Part shown: piece after piece, positions 46,776 to 57,488 of the stretch
Layout: each line of letters begins with the position of its first letter
Numbering within the stretch: the stretch's first letter is position 1
Assembly: GCA_009602735.1 (NCBI GenBank)
Contig: WELA01007584.1
Location: forward strand, 593,750-657,749
Origin: Mesotaenium endlicherianum
Lineage: Eukaryota; Streptophyta; Zygnematophyceae; Zygnematales; Mesotaeniaceae
Reading direction: 5' to 3'
DNA length: 64,000 bases
Program-made: the position numbers and the translations under genes
The notes under the pieces: model-generated
The model's database searches: none
What the model was told of the DNA's origin: nothing
What the model saw: only the letters and a program-made list of their open reading frames with translations

Positions 46776-48056
46776 ATGGCCGATCCTCAAGACCAACAGC
46801 AAGCTTTCGAAGGAAGCCCTTCCTCTCCAAGACACCCTCCTCCAGCGCCGATGGGAGAGCCCACTCAAGAAAATCTGCAACAACAAGAAGCACCACAAGG
46901 AGGAGCACACCCTCCTCCAGCGTCGATGGGAGAGCCTACTCAAGGAAATCTGCAACAACAAGAAGCACCACAAGGAGGAGCACCGTCAAATCCCGTGGCA
47001 GCCGCTATAGCAAAGTTGACCCCACCACAAGGAGTTCCCGCAAATGAGTGGGCAGCCTTCCTAATGACCGTCCACAACCAAGTGGGCTTGGCCACCTATG
47101 AAGCAACCGTGCAAGCGTCAAGAGAAGCTATGGCTGCCATGGTTGCCCCTATTGCGAGCAATGCTCAAAATCCAGCCCCGGCTCAAGCGCCTCCACAAGA
47201 GCCAACGAGAGCAAGGAAACTCATCAAGCCCGGCAAACCCGACACTTTCAACCCCGGGAAAGGTGCCAACCTGAATTTATGGCTCTACCAAGTGGAGACG
47301 TACCTCGCGTTCCTTGAAGTACCCGAGGAGGACTACGTTCCCTTTGCCGTTACCTTACTTAGAGGAGCAGCAACATCATGGTGGCGTAACTATCAAGCGG
47401 CTATATATCAAGCTATGGCGCACCCCATGCTCGGCCAAGAGCCCCCACCATCATATGCAAGATGGGCAGATTTTCGTGAGGCCCTCAAGAAGCAATTCAT
47501 GCCCATCAATGCGGAGAAGATTGCCCGAGGAAAGCTCCACCATCTCAAGCAAACGACGTCCGTTCAAGAGTATACATCCAGATTTCACGCCCTCACTCTT
47601 GAGATCCCCAACATGTCTCTCGAGGAGAAGATTGACCGTTACATCTTTGGCCTCAAACCCAAGGTGGCAAAGGAAGTGGAGTTACGCGACTTGACGGACT
47701 TCTCAAAGATCATTGAAGTGGCCCAAAAGGTGGATACCTTGGATTTCAAGCACTCCGTGCCTTCATCTTCACGGGTACCGACGACGCGGGTGTACGCAGC
47801 CCCTTCCACATCCGAATCTGGACCCACACCCATGGAAATCGGAGTTATTAAAAGGGACCCCGCGGCTGCCCGGAAGAGTGGAAGACCCTCCAATGACACT
47901 TATGATGCAAGAAACCAGCAAGGAGTGAAAGCAAGACTCTCCCCGGCTGAAAAAGAAGCTCTCATGACGGCTGGACTATGCTTCTATTGCAAGGAAAAGG
48001 GCCATCGTGCACTTTCATGCCCCAAAAAGTTGTCAAAAAACGGACAGCGCCGGTAG
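46776..48056 (+). CDS. gag: Element E gag (426 aa)
   Basis: ATG about 25 bases after the primer site. The N-terminal ~75 residues are Pro/Gln/Glu-rich and include a 72-base tandem duplication in the DNA ([20 protein letters not shown] read twice). The retrotransposon gag domain spans about 190-320 ([29 protein letters not shown]). A CCHC knuckle, [14 protein letters not shown], lies near the C-terminus. It would assemble particles and package RNA. Confidence 0.93.
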   Translation: MADPQDQQQAFEGSPSSPRHPPPAPMGEPTQENLQQQEAPQGGAHPPPASMGEPTQGNLQQQEAPQGGAPSNPVAAAIAKLTPPQGVPANEWAAFLMTVHNQVGLATYEATVQASREAMAAMVAPIASNAQNPAPAQAPPQEPTRARKLIKPGKPDTFNPGKGANLNLWLYQVETYLAFLEVPEEDYVPFAVTLLRGAATSWWRNYQAAIYQAMAHPMLGQEPPPSYARWADFREALKKQFMPINAEKIARGKLHHLKQTTSVQEYTSRFHALTLEIPNMSLEEKIDRYIFGLKPKVAKEVELRDLTDFSKIIEVAQKVDTLDFKHSVPSSSRVPTTRVYAAPSTSESGPTPMEIGVIKRDPAAARKSGRPSNDTYDARNQQGVKARLSPAEKEALMTAGLCFYCKEKGHRALSCPKKLSKNGQRR

Positions 48057-51000
48057 GCCAGGAGCCTACCACCCCAAGACCCACTTCACGAGAAGGCAAC
48101 ACGCCAAGTGAGGTGGAGACCCCCGTTGAAGACGACGTTCCAGCCCCAATGAGTTTGAGAGGTTACCTTGGAGGAGAGAAGGTCCACATCTTGGTGGATA
48201 GCGGAGCTCAAGGCAACTTCATTGCTGCAGATTTTGCCACCAAGCACGGTATTACTATGCGAACTCTTGACCACGACGAGGAGATTATGATGCCCGATGG
48301 ATTCTCCTATACTACCCCTTCCAAGAAGACGTACCCCTTGGCACTCTCTATCAAGTCCTTCAAGGATAGAGTAGTGTTCTCCCCCATGCAATTGGGCAAG
48401 TACGACGTCATCCTAGGGACGCCTTGGTTGACCAAGCACAACCCCCAAGTTGATTGGAGGACCGGTACTATCAAGATCAAGAATGACATCACTTCAAGAA
48501 TCTGTATTTTGCGCGCAATCCAGAATATCCAGACCCAAGACATCCAGAAGCCGGCACACGAGATACTATTGTCCGCCCTCCAACTCAAGAGACTTGTGAG
48601 GAAGGGACACGAGCTTCTTTTGGCCTTGATCACGCCAAAAGACATCAAGAAAGACATCGAGAGTCAAGAAGGCAGCCCCGTTCCCAAGGAGATACAAGAA
48701 GTCTTTGAGGACTACAAAGAAGTGTTCTCCCCGGAATTGCCCAAGGGCCTACCCCCCAAAAGATTCGTAGACCACAAGATAGAGTTGGAGCCCGGAAGCA
48801 AGCCCATCTCTCGGCCTACGTTCAAAATGTCATACACGGAGCTAGACGAAGTCAAGAAGCAAATCAAGGAGCTACTGGAGCATGGCTTCATTCGACCTAG
48901 CAAGTCGCCATTTGGAGCCCCGGTGCTATTTGTCAAGAAGAAAGATGGTACCTTGAGGATGTGTGTGGACTATCGCGCCCTCAACAAGATCACCATCAAG
49001 AATCGATACCCGCTGCCGCGCATGGATGAGCTCATGGACCGGCTGGTTGGAGCCAAGTACTTCACGAAGATTGACTTACGGAGCGGCTACCACCAGATTC
49101 GCATCGCAGAACCGGACATAGAGAAGACGGCATTCAGGACAAGATATGGACATTTTGAGTTCATGGTCCTGCCATTTGGACTCACCAACGCGCCAGCAAC
49201 TTTCATGACTATGATGAACACCATATTTCAGCCCATGTTGGACAGATTTGTGGTGGTATTCATCGATGACATCCTTATCTACAGCAAGACCCTTGAAGAG
49301 CATGCGAGACACTTGAAAGAAGTCCTTGAAGTATTGAAGCAAAACAAGCTGTTTGCGAAGGAGTCAAAATGCGAGTTTGCCAAACAAGAAGTGGAGTTCC
49401 TAGGTCTCCACGTGACTGCTGATGGCATCAAGATAGACCCCAAGAAGACCACGGTGGTGGAGGAATGGCCAACCCCCACGACCAAGAAAGAACTCCAGTC
49501 ATTCTTGGGATTTGCCAATTGGTACAGAAAATTCATCCAAGGCTTCTCGCACATAGCAGCCCCCCTGACAGATCTACTCAAGAAGGACAGGCTATATACA
49601 TGGACCGAGAAAGAGGAAGAGGCATTTCAAGAGTTAAAGCGAAGATTGACCACATCCCCGGTGCTCACACTCCCAAGTCCAAACCCAGATTGGCCCTTCC
49701 ACGTCATCACCGATGCATCTTCCTATGCAATAGGAGCAATCCTGCTTCAAGACCAAGGCAAGGGACTGCAGCCCATCGCCTACGAGTCAAGGAAGCTAAA
49801 TCCAGCCGAGCAAAATTATACAACCACGGAGCGAGAGGCATTGGCGATTGTACATGCCTTGAAGGTTTGGCGCTGCTACGTTGAAGGACGCAAAGTACTG
49901 GTCACCACGGACCACGAGGCGTTAAAGCACCTCCAGACGCAGCCGTATCTCTCAAGGAGACAAGCAAGATGGAGCGGATACTTGCAACAATACAACATCA
50001 CGATTCAGTACCAGCCCGGCAAGACAAACCCGGCTGACCCCCTCTCAAGACTGCAATTAAATGCAGTGATGGTATCCCTGAAGACAGATCTGGAAGCTCG
50101 ATTTTCAGCCGCCTATGAAAGAGACCCTTACTACAAGAACGGAGAAGCAGCCTTGGACCCATGCAAGAAGCAAGAAGGCAATTATTGGGTGAGGCAAGAT
50201 ACGGGCCAGAGATGTGTTCCTAATGACTTAGACCTCCGGCTCTTGCTTCTACGAGAAGCACACGACAACCCTCTTGGAGGACACTTTGGAATCCTAAGGA
50301 CCACGGGCGTTCTAGCTAGGACTTATTGTTGGCCAGGCATGTCTAAGCAAGTCAAGGAGTACTGCAGGAGCTGTGACACATGCCAAAGAATCAAGCCATC
50401 ATCGCAAAAGGCGGGAGGACTCCTCCAACCACTACCAATCCCCGAAAGACAATGGACGGACATCTCAATGGACCTTATCGTGGACTTGCCCGTGACACCT
50501 CGAGGCCATAATGCAATACTCACGGTGGTGGACAGACTTACCAAGATGGCTCATTTTATTCCCACGACGACTAAGGCTACAGCACCACAACTTGCAAGAC
50601 TCATCTTTGACAACATCTTCCGACTCCATGGACTACCATCAAGAATTGTGTCAGATAGAGATCCAAGATTCACAAGCCATTTCTGGAAAAATCTCTTCAA
50701 GAACTTGGGTACATCGCTGGATATGTCTACTGCCTACCACCCACAATCAGATGGGCAAACCGAGCGTATGAATCGTACCCTAAAGACCTCTCTAAAGGCC
50801 TACGTGTCTACCCTCGAGCAAGACTGGGACATGTACTTGACCCCCCTCGAGTTTGCCTACAACAACACTACGCAGGCCTCTACCCAAGAGTCCCCATTCT
50901 TCCTCAACTATGGCTTCCATCCGACCACGCCACTGAGCTTCACGGCTGGCCATGATGAAGTACCTGCAGCCACAGATTTTATGGAGACATTAGAAGCAGC

Positions 51001-51643
51001 CCTTACAGCAGCGAAGAAAGCTCTACAACACGCGCAAGATGCTCAAGCAAGAGTGGCGAACAGATCCAGAAGAGAAATTACGTACAGAGTGGGTGACAAC
51101 GTGTTACTATCATCCAAGAACATTTCCCTGAACAACAGGCCTGCCGGCAGCAAGTTCTCTCCCAAGTATTTGGGACCCTTCAAGATTATCCAGCAAGTCA
51201 ACCCCGTTGCTTTCAAGCTAGAACTTCCCCAGACTATGCACATCGACCCCGTATTCCACGCTTCCCTCTTCAAGCCATATGTGCAACCCGACAACAAGTT
51301 CCCAGGACGTGTGACAACCCCACCAGCCCCAACAATAGTGGATGATCATTTGGAGTACGAAGTGGAAGACATAGTGGCTATGAGAAATTTCAGGAGACAG
51401 CAGCAATACTTGATCAAGTGGAAAGGATATCCAGATTCGGAGAATAGTTGGGTGGCGGCGCACTACCTTGACAAAGTTCAGAGAAAGTTGAAGCGCTTCC
51501 ATGCCGCCAACCCCCATCTTGGACGAGCCCCAAGTCTCTCTACTAAGAGCCCAAAGACTTCAGGGAGGCAGCCTGCCACCATCAAGAAGCAGCAAAAGAC
51601 CCCTTGGAGGCAGCCTGCAAGAACAAGAAAGAGGAAAGATTGA
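47978..51643 (+). CDS. pol: Element E pol (1,221 aa)
   Basis: Overlaps the end of gag by 79 bases in another frame, as many Ty3/gypsy elements do, so translation probably uses frameshifting or reinitiation. Protease near residue 74 ([11 protein letters not shown]); RT with [20 protein letters not shown] and [12 protein letters not shown]; RNase H ([16 protein letters not shown]); integrase zinc region and DDE core ([26 protein letters not shown]); C-terminal chromodomain ([15 protein letters not shown]). All catalytic motifs I can check are present. Confidence 0.95.
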   Translation: MLLLQGKGPSCTFMPQKVVKKRTAPVGQEPTTPRPTSREGNTPSEVETPVEDDVPAPMSLRGYLGGEKVHILVDSGAQGNFIAADFATKHGITMRTLDHDEEIMMPDGFSYTTPSKKTYPLALSIKSFKDRVVFSPMQLGKYDVILGTPWLTKHNPQVDWRTGTIKIKNDITSRICILRAIQNIQTQDIQKPAHEILLSALQLKRLVRKGHELLLALITPKDIKKDIESQEGSPVPKEIQEVFEDYKEVFSPELPKGLPPKRFVDHKIELEPGSKPISRPTFKMSYTELDEVKKQIKELLEHGFIRPSKSPFGAPVLFVKKKDGTLRMCVDYRALNKITIKNRYPLPRMDELMDRLVGAKYFTKIDLRSGYHQIRIAEPDIEKTAFRTRYGHFEFMVLPFGLTNAPATFMTMMNTIFQPMLDRFVVVFIDDILIYSKTLEEHARHLKEVLEVLKQNKLFAKESKCEFAKQEVEFLGLHVTADGIKIDPKKTTVVEEWPTPTTKKELQSFLGFANWYRKFIQGFSHIAAPLTDLLKKDRLYTWTEKEEEAFQELKRRLTTSPVLTLPSPNPDWPFHVITDASSYAIGAILLQDQGKGLQPIAYESRKLNPAEQNYTTTEREALAIVHALKVWRCYVEGRKVLVTTDHEALKHLQTQPYLSRRQARWSGYLQQYNITIQYQPGKTNPADPLSRLQLNAVMVSLKTDLEARFSAAYERDPYYKNGEAALDPCKKQEGNYWVRQDTGQRCVPNDLDLRLLLLREAHDNPLGGHFGILRTTGVLARTYCWPGMSKQVKEYCRSCDTCQRIKPSSQKAGGLLQPLPIPERQWTDISMDLIVDLPVTPRGHNAILTVVDRLTKMAHFIPTTTKATAPQLARLIFDNIFRLHGLPSRIVSDRDPRFTSHFWKNLFKNLGTSLDMSTAYHPQSDGQTERMNRTLKTSLKAYVSTLEQDWDMYLTPLEFAYNNTTQASTQESPFFLNYGFHPTTPLSFTAGHDEVPAATDFMETLEAALTAAKKALQHAQDAQARVANRSRREITYRVGDNVLLSSKNISLNNRPAGSKFSPKYLGPFKIIQQVNPVAFKLELPQTMHIDPVFHASLFKPYVQPDNKFPGRVTTPPAPTIVDDHLEYEVEDIVAMRNFRRQQQYLIKWKGYPDSENSWVAAHYLDKVQRKLKRFHAANPHLGRAPSLSTKSPKTSGRQPATIKKQQKTPWRQPARTRKRKD

Positions 51644-52401
51644 TATTAGACACTCTTCTCTTCTTGCAGTTTCTGGACAGAAAACTAAAAGTGCTACTGG
51701 TGATAGGTCTCTGCATAATAAATTCTGAAAATTTACCCGGCTGTAGTCCATGAGTAGCCGGTCATTTAGAGTCCAAGTTTGCTCAATTTGGAGCATTGGT
51801 GAGAGAGATATGATGCTCTAAGTAGAAGGGGGTCAGGCTGCTGGCATTGTTAGGGCAGAATATGCCTTCTGACATTGTGCCCTCCCCTGAACTTGGAATG
51901 CTCTGAAACTCAAGACTCTGGTAGAACATCTTACAGCGCCCAGTTTGAGACTTAGTTTGCAGAATTTGGAGAAGTATAGAAGGACTTATGATTTTCAGAA
52001 GTTTCTGCACAGATTTGGAGGAGTGCCTACTCTCTCAGCTCTCAACGACACTCCAGAGATGAGAATGCTCTCAAATTTGGTGACCCGGTAGAGTTCTCCG
52101 ACGCGGTCCGTCTGGCACTCGAATTTTCAGATTTGGAGCAGTTCTGTGGCCGCTATGAATTTTTGAGTTCGTGGCAGATTCTGGGCCAACTTGTACAATT
52201 TTCTTTATCATTAAGGAGTAGGCTAGCCAATAAGGTCACACCACCTACGACCTTGCCTAGTCTACCTTACATGTGTAGCACCTGACTTGGCGCCTTTGAC
52301 TAGTCCTCTTCACATGTGTGGCATCTGACTTGAAACTGTTGACTAGTTTGCTCCACATGTGTAAGACCTGACTTGACGCGCCGAGACGTCGCTTTTTCTA
52401 T
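51644..52401 (+). other. Non-coding 3' region of element E
   Basis: About 760 bases between pol and the purine tract. There are repeated motifs around 'CAGATTTGGAG' and 'TTGACTAG' but no open frame of note. Confidence 0.6.
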
Positions 52402-52412
52402 CGGGGGGGTGA
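52402..52412 (+). promoter_or_regulatory. Polypurine tract of element E
   Basis: CGGGGGGGTGA immediately before the 3' LTR start. Confidence 0.75.
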
Positions 52413-52915
52413 TGTAGTGATTTGAGTTATTATATATTAGTTTGCATATATTTTAATGTTTTCAAATATATTTGGAGTAGTATTGTGTGGAGTCAAGTGT
52501 GAATAGGTCCTCTAGTAACTTGGTTCATGTCCTTTGAACCTTCCAAGGCATTTTCGAAGTTAGAGGAAAGACCTAGAAGAACTCCATGTGGCAAAAGTCA
52601 GATGTGCCATTTTTAGGTCAAAAGGACATGTGTACATTATTCTAGAAAGAGGTGGCAAGTTTTGGGATGTGTTGGGTGCCAACACATCAACATACACCTT
52701 CCTAGAAATTACTTATGTAGCAAGTATATAAACAAGAGCTAGAACATAGAAAGACATTCCAGAATCACTCTTGTACTTGCCAAAATCCAGAAATATATTA
52801 ACTTTCAAGAAGCCATCTCTCTTTCAAGAAGCTACCACTTGTGTTCAAAGATCCTTGTCTTGAATAGATAAAGTATTCTGTTTTACTAAGTACTTTATCT
52901 ATCTGTTTCACTACA
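52413..52915 (+). repeat. 3' LTR of element E
   Basis: 503 bp, nearly identical to the 5' LTR, followed by the GTTCG duplicate. Confidence 0.94.
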
Positions 52916-53189
52916 GTTCGATTATGTACTTAGAGAGGCTACTTTTACTGACTTGGTGTTCTCCGTTGCTTGAATATTGTGTATCAATTATTGTGATTCT
53001 TTGTTAGCACCTACTTGCATTACACACACTCAATGTGCACTTAAGTCCTCAACACAGTAACTTGCTCTCTAACCCGGCCATAACACTGCTAGCCCCACCA
53101 CGGGCGTCGGGTTCATTCTTAGTCACCTGCACGCCGCACTTACCTTAGATTAGCATTGTTCTACCCGACCTTAGATTTTCATATTCGCT
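52916..53189. other. No gene recognised
   Basis: Continuation of the sequence interrupted by element E. No open frame or repeat structure beyond the target duplicate. Confidence 0.5.
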
Positions 53190-53438
53190 TAGTATTTGAG
53201 CTGCAGTACCTCTAGTTGCCCATTAGTGCCCAGGCCTGATCTCCAGTGTTCCTTCACCTTCCCACTGCTCATAAGCTGTGGGCTTTCCCCCTGCTAGTGG
53301 GGGTTTTTACCCACAACACCTAGATTAGCTTGTCCTGGTCCAGTCTCAGTGTTAATTCCCTTTGTTCAGGCCGTCCTCATGCTAGTTACCTTAGCTATGC
53401 CGACGTCTACTGCTTACCGACAGTCCTCATTGCGACAA
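53190..53438 (+). repeat. Dispersed repeat X, copy 3
   Basis: Direct repeat of 45166-45403 at roughly 90% identity by eye, including the hairpin (CCCCCTGCTAGTGGGGG). It ends abruptly in an A/G-rich run (AAAAAGAAGAAGAAGG), which could be a degraded tail or the start of the AT-rich segment. Confidence 0.65.
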
Positions 53439-53439
53439 A

Positions 53440-54200
53440 AAGAAGAAGAAGGAAAGGCGCAAAAAAGGAAGGAGTTTTTTATGCCACAAGGAGCCCGAGA
53501 AGCCACGTTACAGTAAATGCTTGGAGATTTTTTGCTCCTGCCAATTCAAATTTGCATAGTGAAGTTAGAACTCATAAGGTTCGAAGAAGAATTGGCTCGC
53601 TGGCAAATCAAAACTTACAGATTAAATATGCTAGGCATTTTTGGAGCAGAATTAGGAGAAACATTAAGCGTGCAAAGAGCACTTAATATGGTGACTTCTC
53701 CTTCATATTCTAAGTTCTTAGAGTCACGTCTAATTGCTAAGTACAAGAGTAATTTGATGAAAGAAACTTTCGGTGAAGAATTGGGGAAAGTCTAGCTTGC
53801 AGTGAAGAGCTAGCAAGCGTGGTTAAGGGCGAGAGGCCCAACCCGACCAGCATAGGTTTGCTTAGGATTCAAAGTTTTGTAAGCTTGTACTACCAAAGTG
53901 AAGCGAAAGCCTGTGAGGGTGGTTTTGTTTGAATTGGATTTCCTTGTCAATTGCTTTGGAAGTGATTTCGGCAAATTATAATCGATGTGAACTCATAACA
54001 TGAGGAAAGAGCTTGCCTAAGAAGTAGATGCTCTTGTATTTGCAAAAAGGACATAGTAATTCAAAATTTGTTGCAAAATAATCAACAGCTTTGGAAGACA
54101 AGGTTGTGAGTGAGCTCAATGTAGAACGCTAAGCCTGCTAATAAAGGACTTGGCCTTCGCCAATTAGGTCAACAGGAAAGCATACTGAACCAGGTGCAAT
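53440..54200 (+). other. AT-rich segment with a 92-codon ORF (53517-53795), origin unknown
   Basis: Composition changes sharply from the neighbours to A/T-rich sequence. The ORF reads as a Leu/Glu/Arg-rich, probably helical peptide (MLGIFGAELGETLSVQRAL, SKFLESRLIAKYKSNL). I do not recognise it. Codon use ending in A/T resembles organelle DNA, so a nuclear insertion of mitochondrial or plastid DNA is possible. I cannot match it to any organelle gene, and a decayed host gene is equally open. Confidence 0.3.
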
Positions 54201-55133
54201 CTGTCACTGACACTCATGTAAAAGTCACCCCTTGGTGATGACCAGGTCCATCAGGTTGACATCACACTTGTTGGAAACCATCACATGGGCCCGGGTCATC
54301 GACAGGGACACTTGGTCCGACGCGGATAGGCACGACACCATATTCAGGACCTGTTCAGGACGAAGAACCAAAATTGGTAATATAGAACGACAACAGCGAA
54401 AGTAATTGTGGTGCTGCACGGGTTGGTTGAGGACGACTACAGGACCCTTCTAACGCCGGACATGAGCTGGCGTGTGAGCATGTTCGAGCTCATTGTCGCG
54501 TACTTTAGCTGACTTTAGCGGCCAATTTCGGCGCCCTGTAAAGGCCCGTAGTCGCCGAATACTGAATGCCGCATGTCGCAGGCCGCGAATCTCAACTGTG
54601 CACGGACATCGTTAATCATCGTACAACTAGACACCAGTACCTGCGGGTACCAACTGGTTCTGACTTCAAGCCAGCAATGCCCGTCGCTGCATAAGCGCTT
54701 GCCGGGACCAATTCGGGCAAATTCGGGACTGTTTTGGACAGTCACCTTGTGTCATGCAGAATCCTGAAGCCACTTAGCGCGCACTATTTCCTTTCGGAAT
54801 TGCCGAGGGTTTTCATTGTGACTTGGAGTCAAGAAACGGTGGTACATTCGCGTCTAATTTCGTTGACCAAGCTGGCCTGTTTCCTGCAGTCTTATTCCTG
54901 CAGTCTTATTCCCACTTACTCCGCTGTAAACGTCTCTTGCTCTCAGATCTTACCGCTTTCACTCTAAGGTTCTTGCATGTTGTTGAGGAGATCCAGTTTT
55001 GGGTAATTGTACAATCATCTCACGTCCCGACATTAAGGGTTCTCACTGCACTTTTCTGATCATCGTTTGGACAAAGAGTATTGGACAGTGGTTGGTTGGC
55101 AAGATCTAGCCTGGCAGTAGTATCTCGATCACC
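54201..55133. other. Intergenic, upstream of the proline-rich glycoprotein gene
   Basis: No gene recognised. It contains a 15-bp direct tandem pair (CCTGCAGTCTTATTC, near 54891-54920). Any promoter of the downstream gene should lie here; no clear TATA box is seen. Confidence 0.5.
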
Positions 55134-55868
55134 ATGACTTGTCAGAGTATGAGGGCCGGCAGACTCATACTACATTTTGCCCTTGCCGGGCTTCTGCTGG
55201 TTTGCTTGAACCAGCCTCTTCTTGCCTCTGCGCAACCTACAGGGAGTCCGCCTCCTCAAGGAGGGGCGCCTCCACCTCCAAAGAGACAGGCACCTCCACC
55301 TCCAAAGTCGAGGCTTCCTCCTCCTCTCAGCTCAAGAAATCCTCCACCGGCTAATGTTCCAGCTCCTAGTCCTTTGGCATCCAATTCACCCCCTCCCGTG
55401 AGCTTTCCACCAGTGGGTGCCCAGTCTCCTCCTTCATCTCCTCCTACTCCAAGTCCTACCTCAGCTCCCAGTCCTGCTCCCGAATCAAGTCCTCCTTTGA
55501 CTCCTGTCCCTTCTCCAGCTCCTAGTCCGTCATCTCAGGGTCCACTTGGTAGTCCGACCAGTGCTCCTCCTCCGACCAACTTTCTAGGTCCTGCTCCTCC
55601 TCCAATCAGTTTTCAAAGCCCTGGTCCTCAGTCGCAGCCTTCTCCACCACCTTCATCGTTTCCGCCACCCACTGATGGACCTCCCGTGAGCAGCCCGGTG
55701 GTTAAAACTTCTGGGAAAAGCGATGGTCTTAGCTCAGGAGCGGTTGCAGGCATCGTCATAGCTGTCATCCTCGGAGTGATTGTGGTGGGAGCTTTGGCTT
55801 GGATACTGGTTCAGAGGCAGAGGAACCAAGCAAGAAGCCGTGGTCGCAGGTGGGGCAATGACTTGTAG
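55134..55868 (+). CDS. Membrane-anchored proline-rich (extensin/HRGP-like) protein, 244 aa
   Basis: Start ACCATGA has an A at -3. Residues 1-34 form a signal peptide with a hydrophobic core (LILHFALAGLLLVCL) and a likely cleavage after ASA. Residues ~35-195 are low-complexity Pro/Ser/Ala with repeated PPPP, SPP and PAPSP units, the pattern of hydroxyproline-rich cell-wall glycoproteins and of the ectodomain of PERK receptor kinases. A single membrane helix follows at about 203-226 (AGIVIAVILGVIVVGALAWI), then a short basic tail (RQRNQARSRGRRW). There is no kinase domain before the stop. A spliced longer form is possible but I see no kinase motif downstream. Likely at the plasma membrane, facing the wall. 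Confidence 0.75.
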   Translation: MTCQSMRAGRLILHFALAGLLLVCLNQPLLASAQPTGSPPPQGGAPPPPKRQAPPPPKSRLPPPLSSRNPPPANVPAPSPLASNSPPPVSFPPVGAQSPPSSPPTPSPTSAPSPAPESSPPLTPVPSPAPSPSSQGPLGSPTSAPPPTNFLGPAPPPISFQSPGPQSQPSPPPSSFPPPTDGPPVSSPVVKTSGKSDGLSSGAVAGIVIAVILGVIVVGALAWILVQRQRNQARSRGRRWGNDL

Positions 55869-57488
55869 ATCTCTTTGATGTACTGAAACAATGCGTGATG
55901 AGGGATCAATATTGGAGACAGTTTCGGGCTTAGGGGATGCGAGCAGCTCTGGCTCAATCAGATGTCAGAATGATTATAGTCAAAAATTAGCTCCCTGCAG
56001 CTGAATTTGTGGACTCCAATTGATTGCTTTGACAAGTCAGCAGCCTGCATGCAGCTGCTTTGTGACAGCTGGAAAGAGCAGGGAATGCCTCCTGCATGAT
56101 GATAGCAGCGTGCAGGCTTGTCAGTTGTGCAGTGGTTAAGCAGCACCTTAGGTATCTCCTTTGGTGTCGATTACTGTGACAAGCATCATCAAGTGTACCA
56201 GGACTACATTGTTGCTGTTAGATAGCTTCATTATGATGCAGTGATAGCTGTAGAAGTTGGTTGATTCTGATATGTTGTAAACCCTTGCAGTGGCAGATAG
56301 ATTTATATTTGACATATTTATGTTGAGCTGTATGTGGTTACTTGTAACGATTTGTACTCAAGCCCCAGTAAGGTTAGAGAAAAGCCAAGGCAGTTCTTAC
56401 TGTGGTCCATCTGTTCGGCCATATTCTGGAGTGCCGTGAGTTGTTATCTTCACCAGTTAAATGTTGTGCACACATCCTTTGGAAGCTCTCTTCGCGTATA
56501 AGTCGTATTAGGTCACAGAACATTGGAGATATCCTCTTGCATTTGAGTTGTCAAGTGCCACTCCTTGTCAACTTTCTCCTCCAGGACACATATCGATGCC
56601 GAGGGGTTATGGTGATGCATGAGTAGTCTCCTAGAAAACCCTTACCAGCAGAAACTTATAACATGATGCAATTGTTTAAGCTTCACATCTGTGCAACACC
56701 TCAAATGTGCCTCTGAGGCACTATTGTGAAAGTGTACTATTTACCACTGGTATACCATGTCTGAGGCCATATAAGATTGACACAGCTTTCTTATGCCTAA
56801 CCACCATGTTGAAAGCCACCATGTCAAGATTCTTGCATGCCGTACAAGCACAAGAGGTTGTTCAGGTCTGAAAGTACTTAAAGCCAAACAGAAGCAAGTC
56901 ACAGAAAGTGCCTCAGTCAAAAAAAGTTTCCCTTTCTGCTGCAGACATTGAAAGCGCAACAAAAGGTGTCGACATTGCTTGCAGGTAGCTGCCAGTGCTG
57001 TTCGATAGTCAGGGCTCTGTGATGCGTGGCCAGCTTCTCCTCTGGAGCTCGTCGTCCTTATGGCGGTTGCCAAGCAGTAGCCATGCACATCACTCGACTT
57101 ATTTGCCGATATAGACCAGATTGTTGACAAATCCCAAGCAGTAGCTGCTTAGTGACTTCTTTCTGCTGTCGTACCACCACTTCCTGGAACCACAAGACCC
57201 CTCGGATACAATCAGAATGATCGCAAGTAGGCTCTTCTTTCCAATGCATGCATTCTACGGATATTAGCATTTTTCTGCATGAACATGCTCCGGAATCACG
57301 CACCTTGCTAGCACACGTCAAGGCCCTCTTGAGAGTTGCTTGTGGGAACAAAAGCAACCAGCGCAATCAAGGCACCTGCCTCCTGCCCCCAGCATATATT
57401 AGGACACAGAAGAGGAACACGCTGGAATATACCTGCCTGAGGACTCCCAAGAGGACCGCCATTTTGAGCAAAGTGGGCCAGTACATGG
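55869..57488. other. Intergenic or untranslated region between the HRGP-like gene and DCP2
   Basis: The 3' ends of two convergent genes should lie here: the HRGP-like gene on plus, DCP2 on minus. Short open frames show no similarity to known proteins. No tRNA, repeat or clear AATAAA signal was identified. Confidence 0.5.

Larger units (their letters stand above)
46236..52915 (+). mobile_element. Element E: complete-looking, very young Ty3/gypsy chromovirus
   Basis: 6,680 bp with 503-bp LTRs (46236-46738, 52413-52915), primer site, gag, pol and purine tract, flanked by a perfect GTTCG duplication (46231-46235, 52916-52920). By eye the LTRs differ at only two positions, so the insertion is recent. 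Both coding frames are uninterrupted and it looks whole. It has no third ORF. A solo LTR of the same family lies at 32231-32733. Confidence 0.95.
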
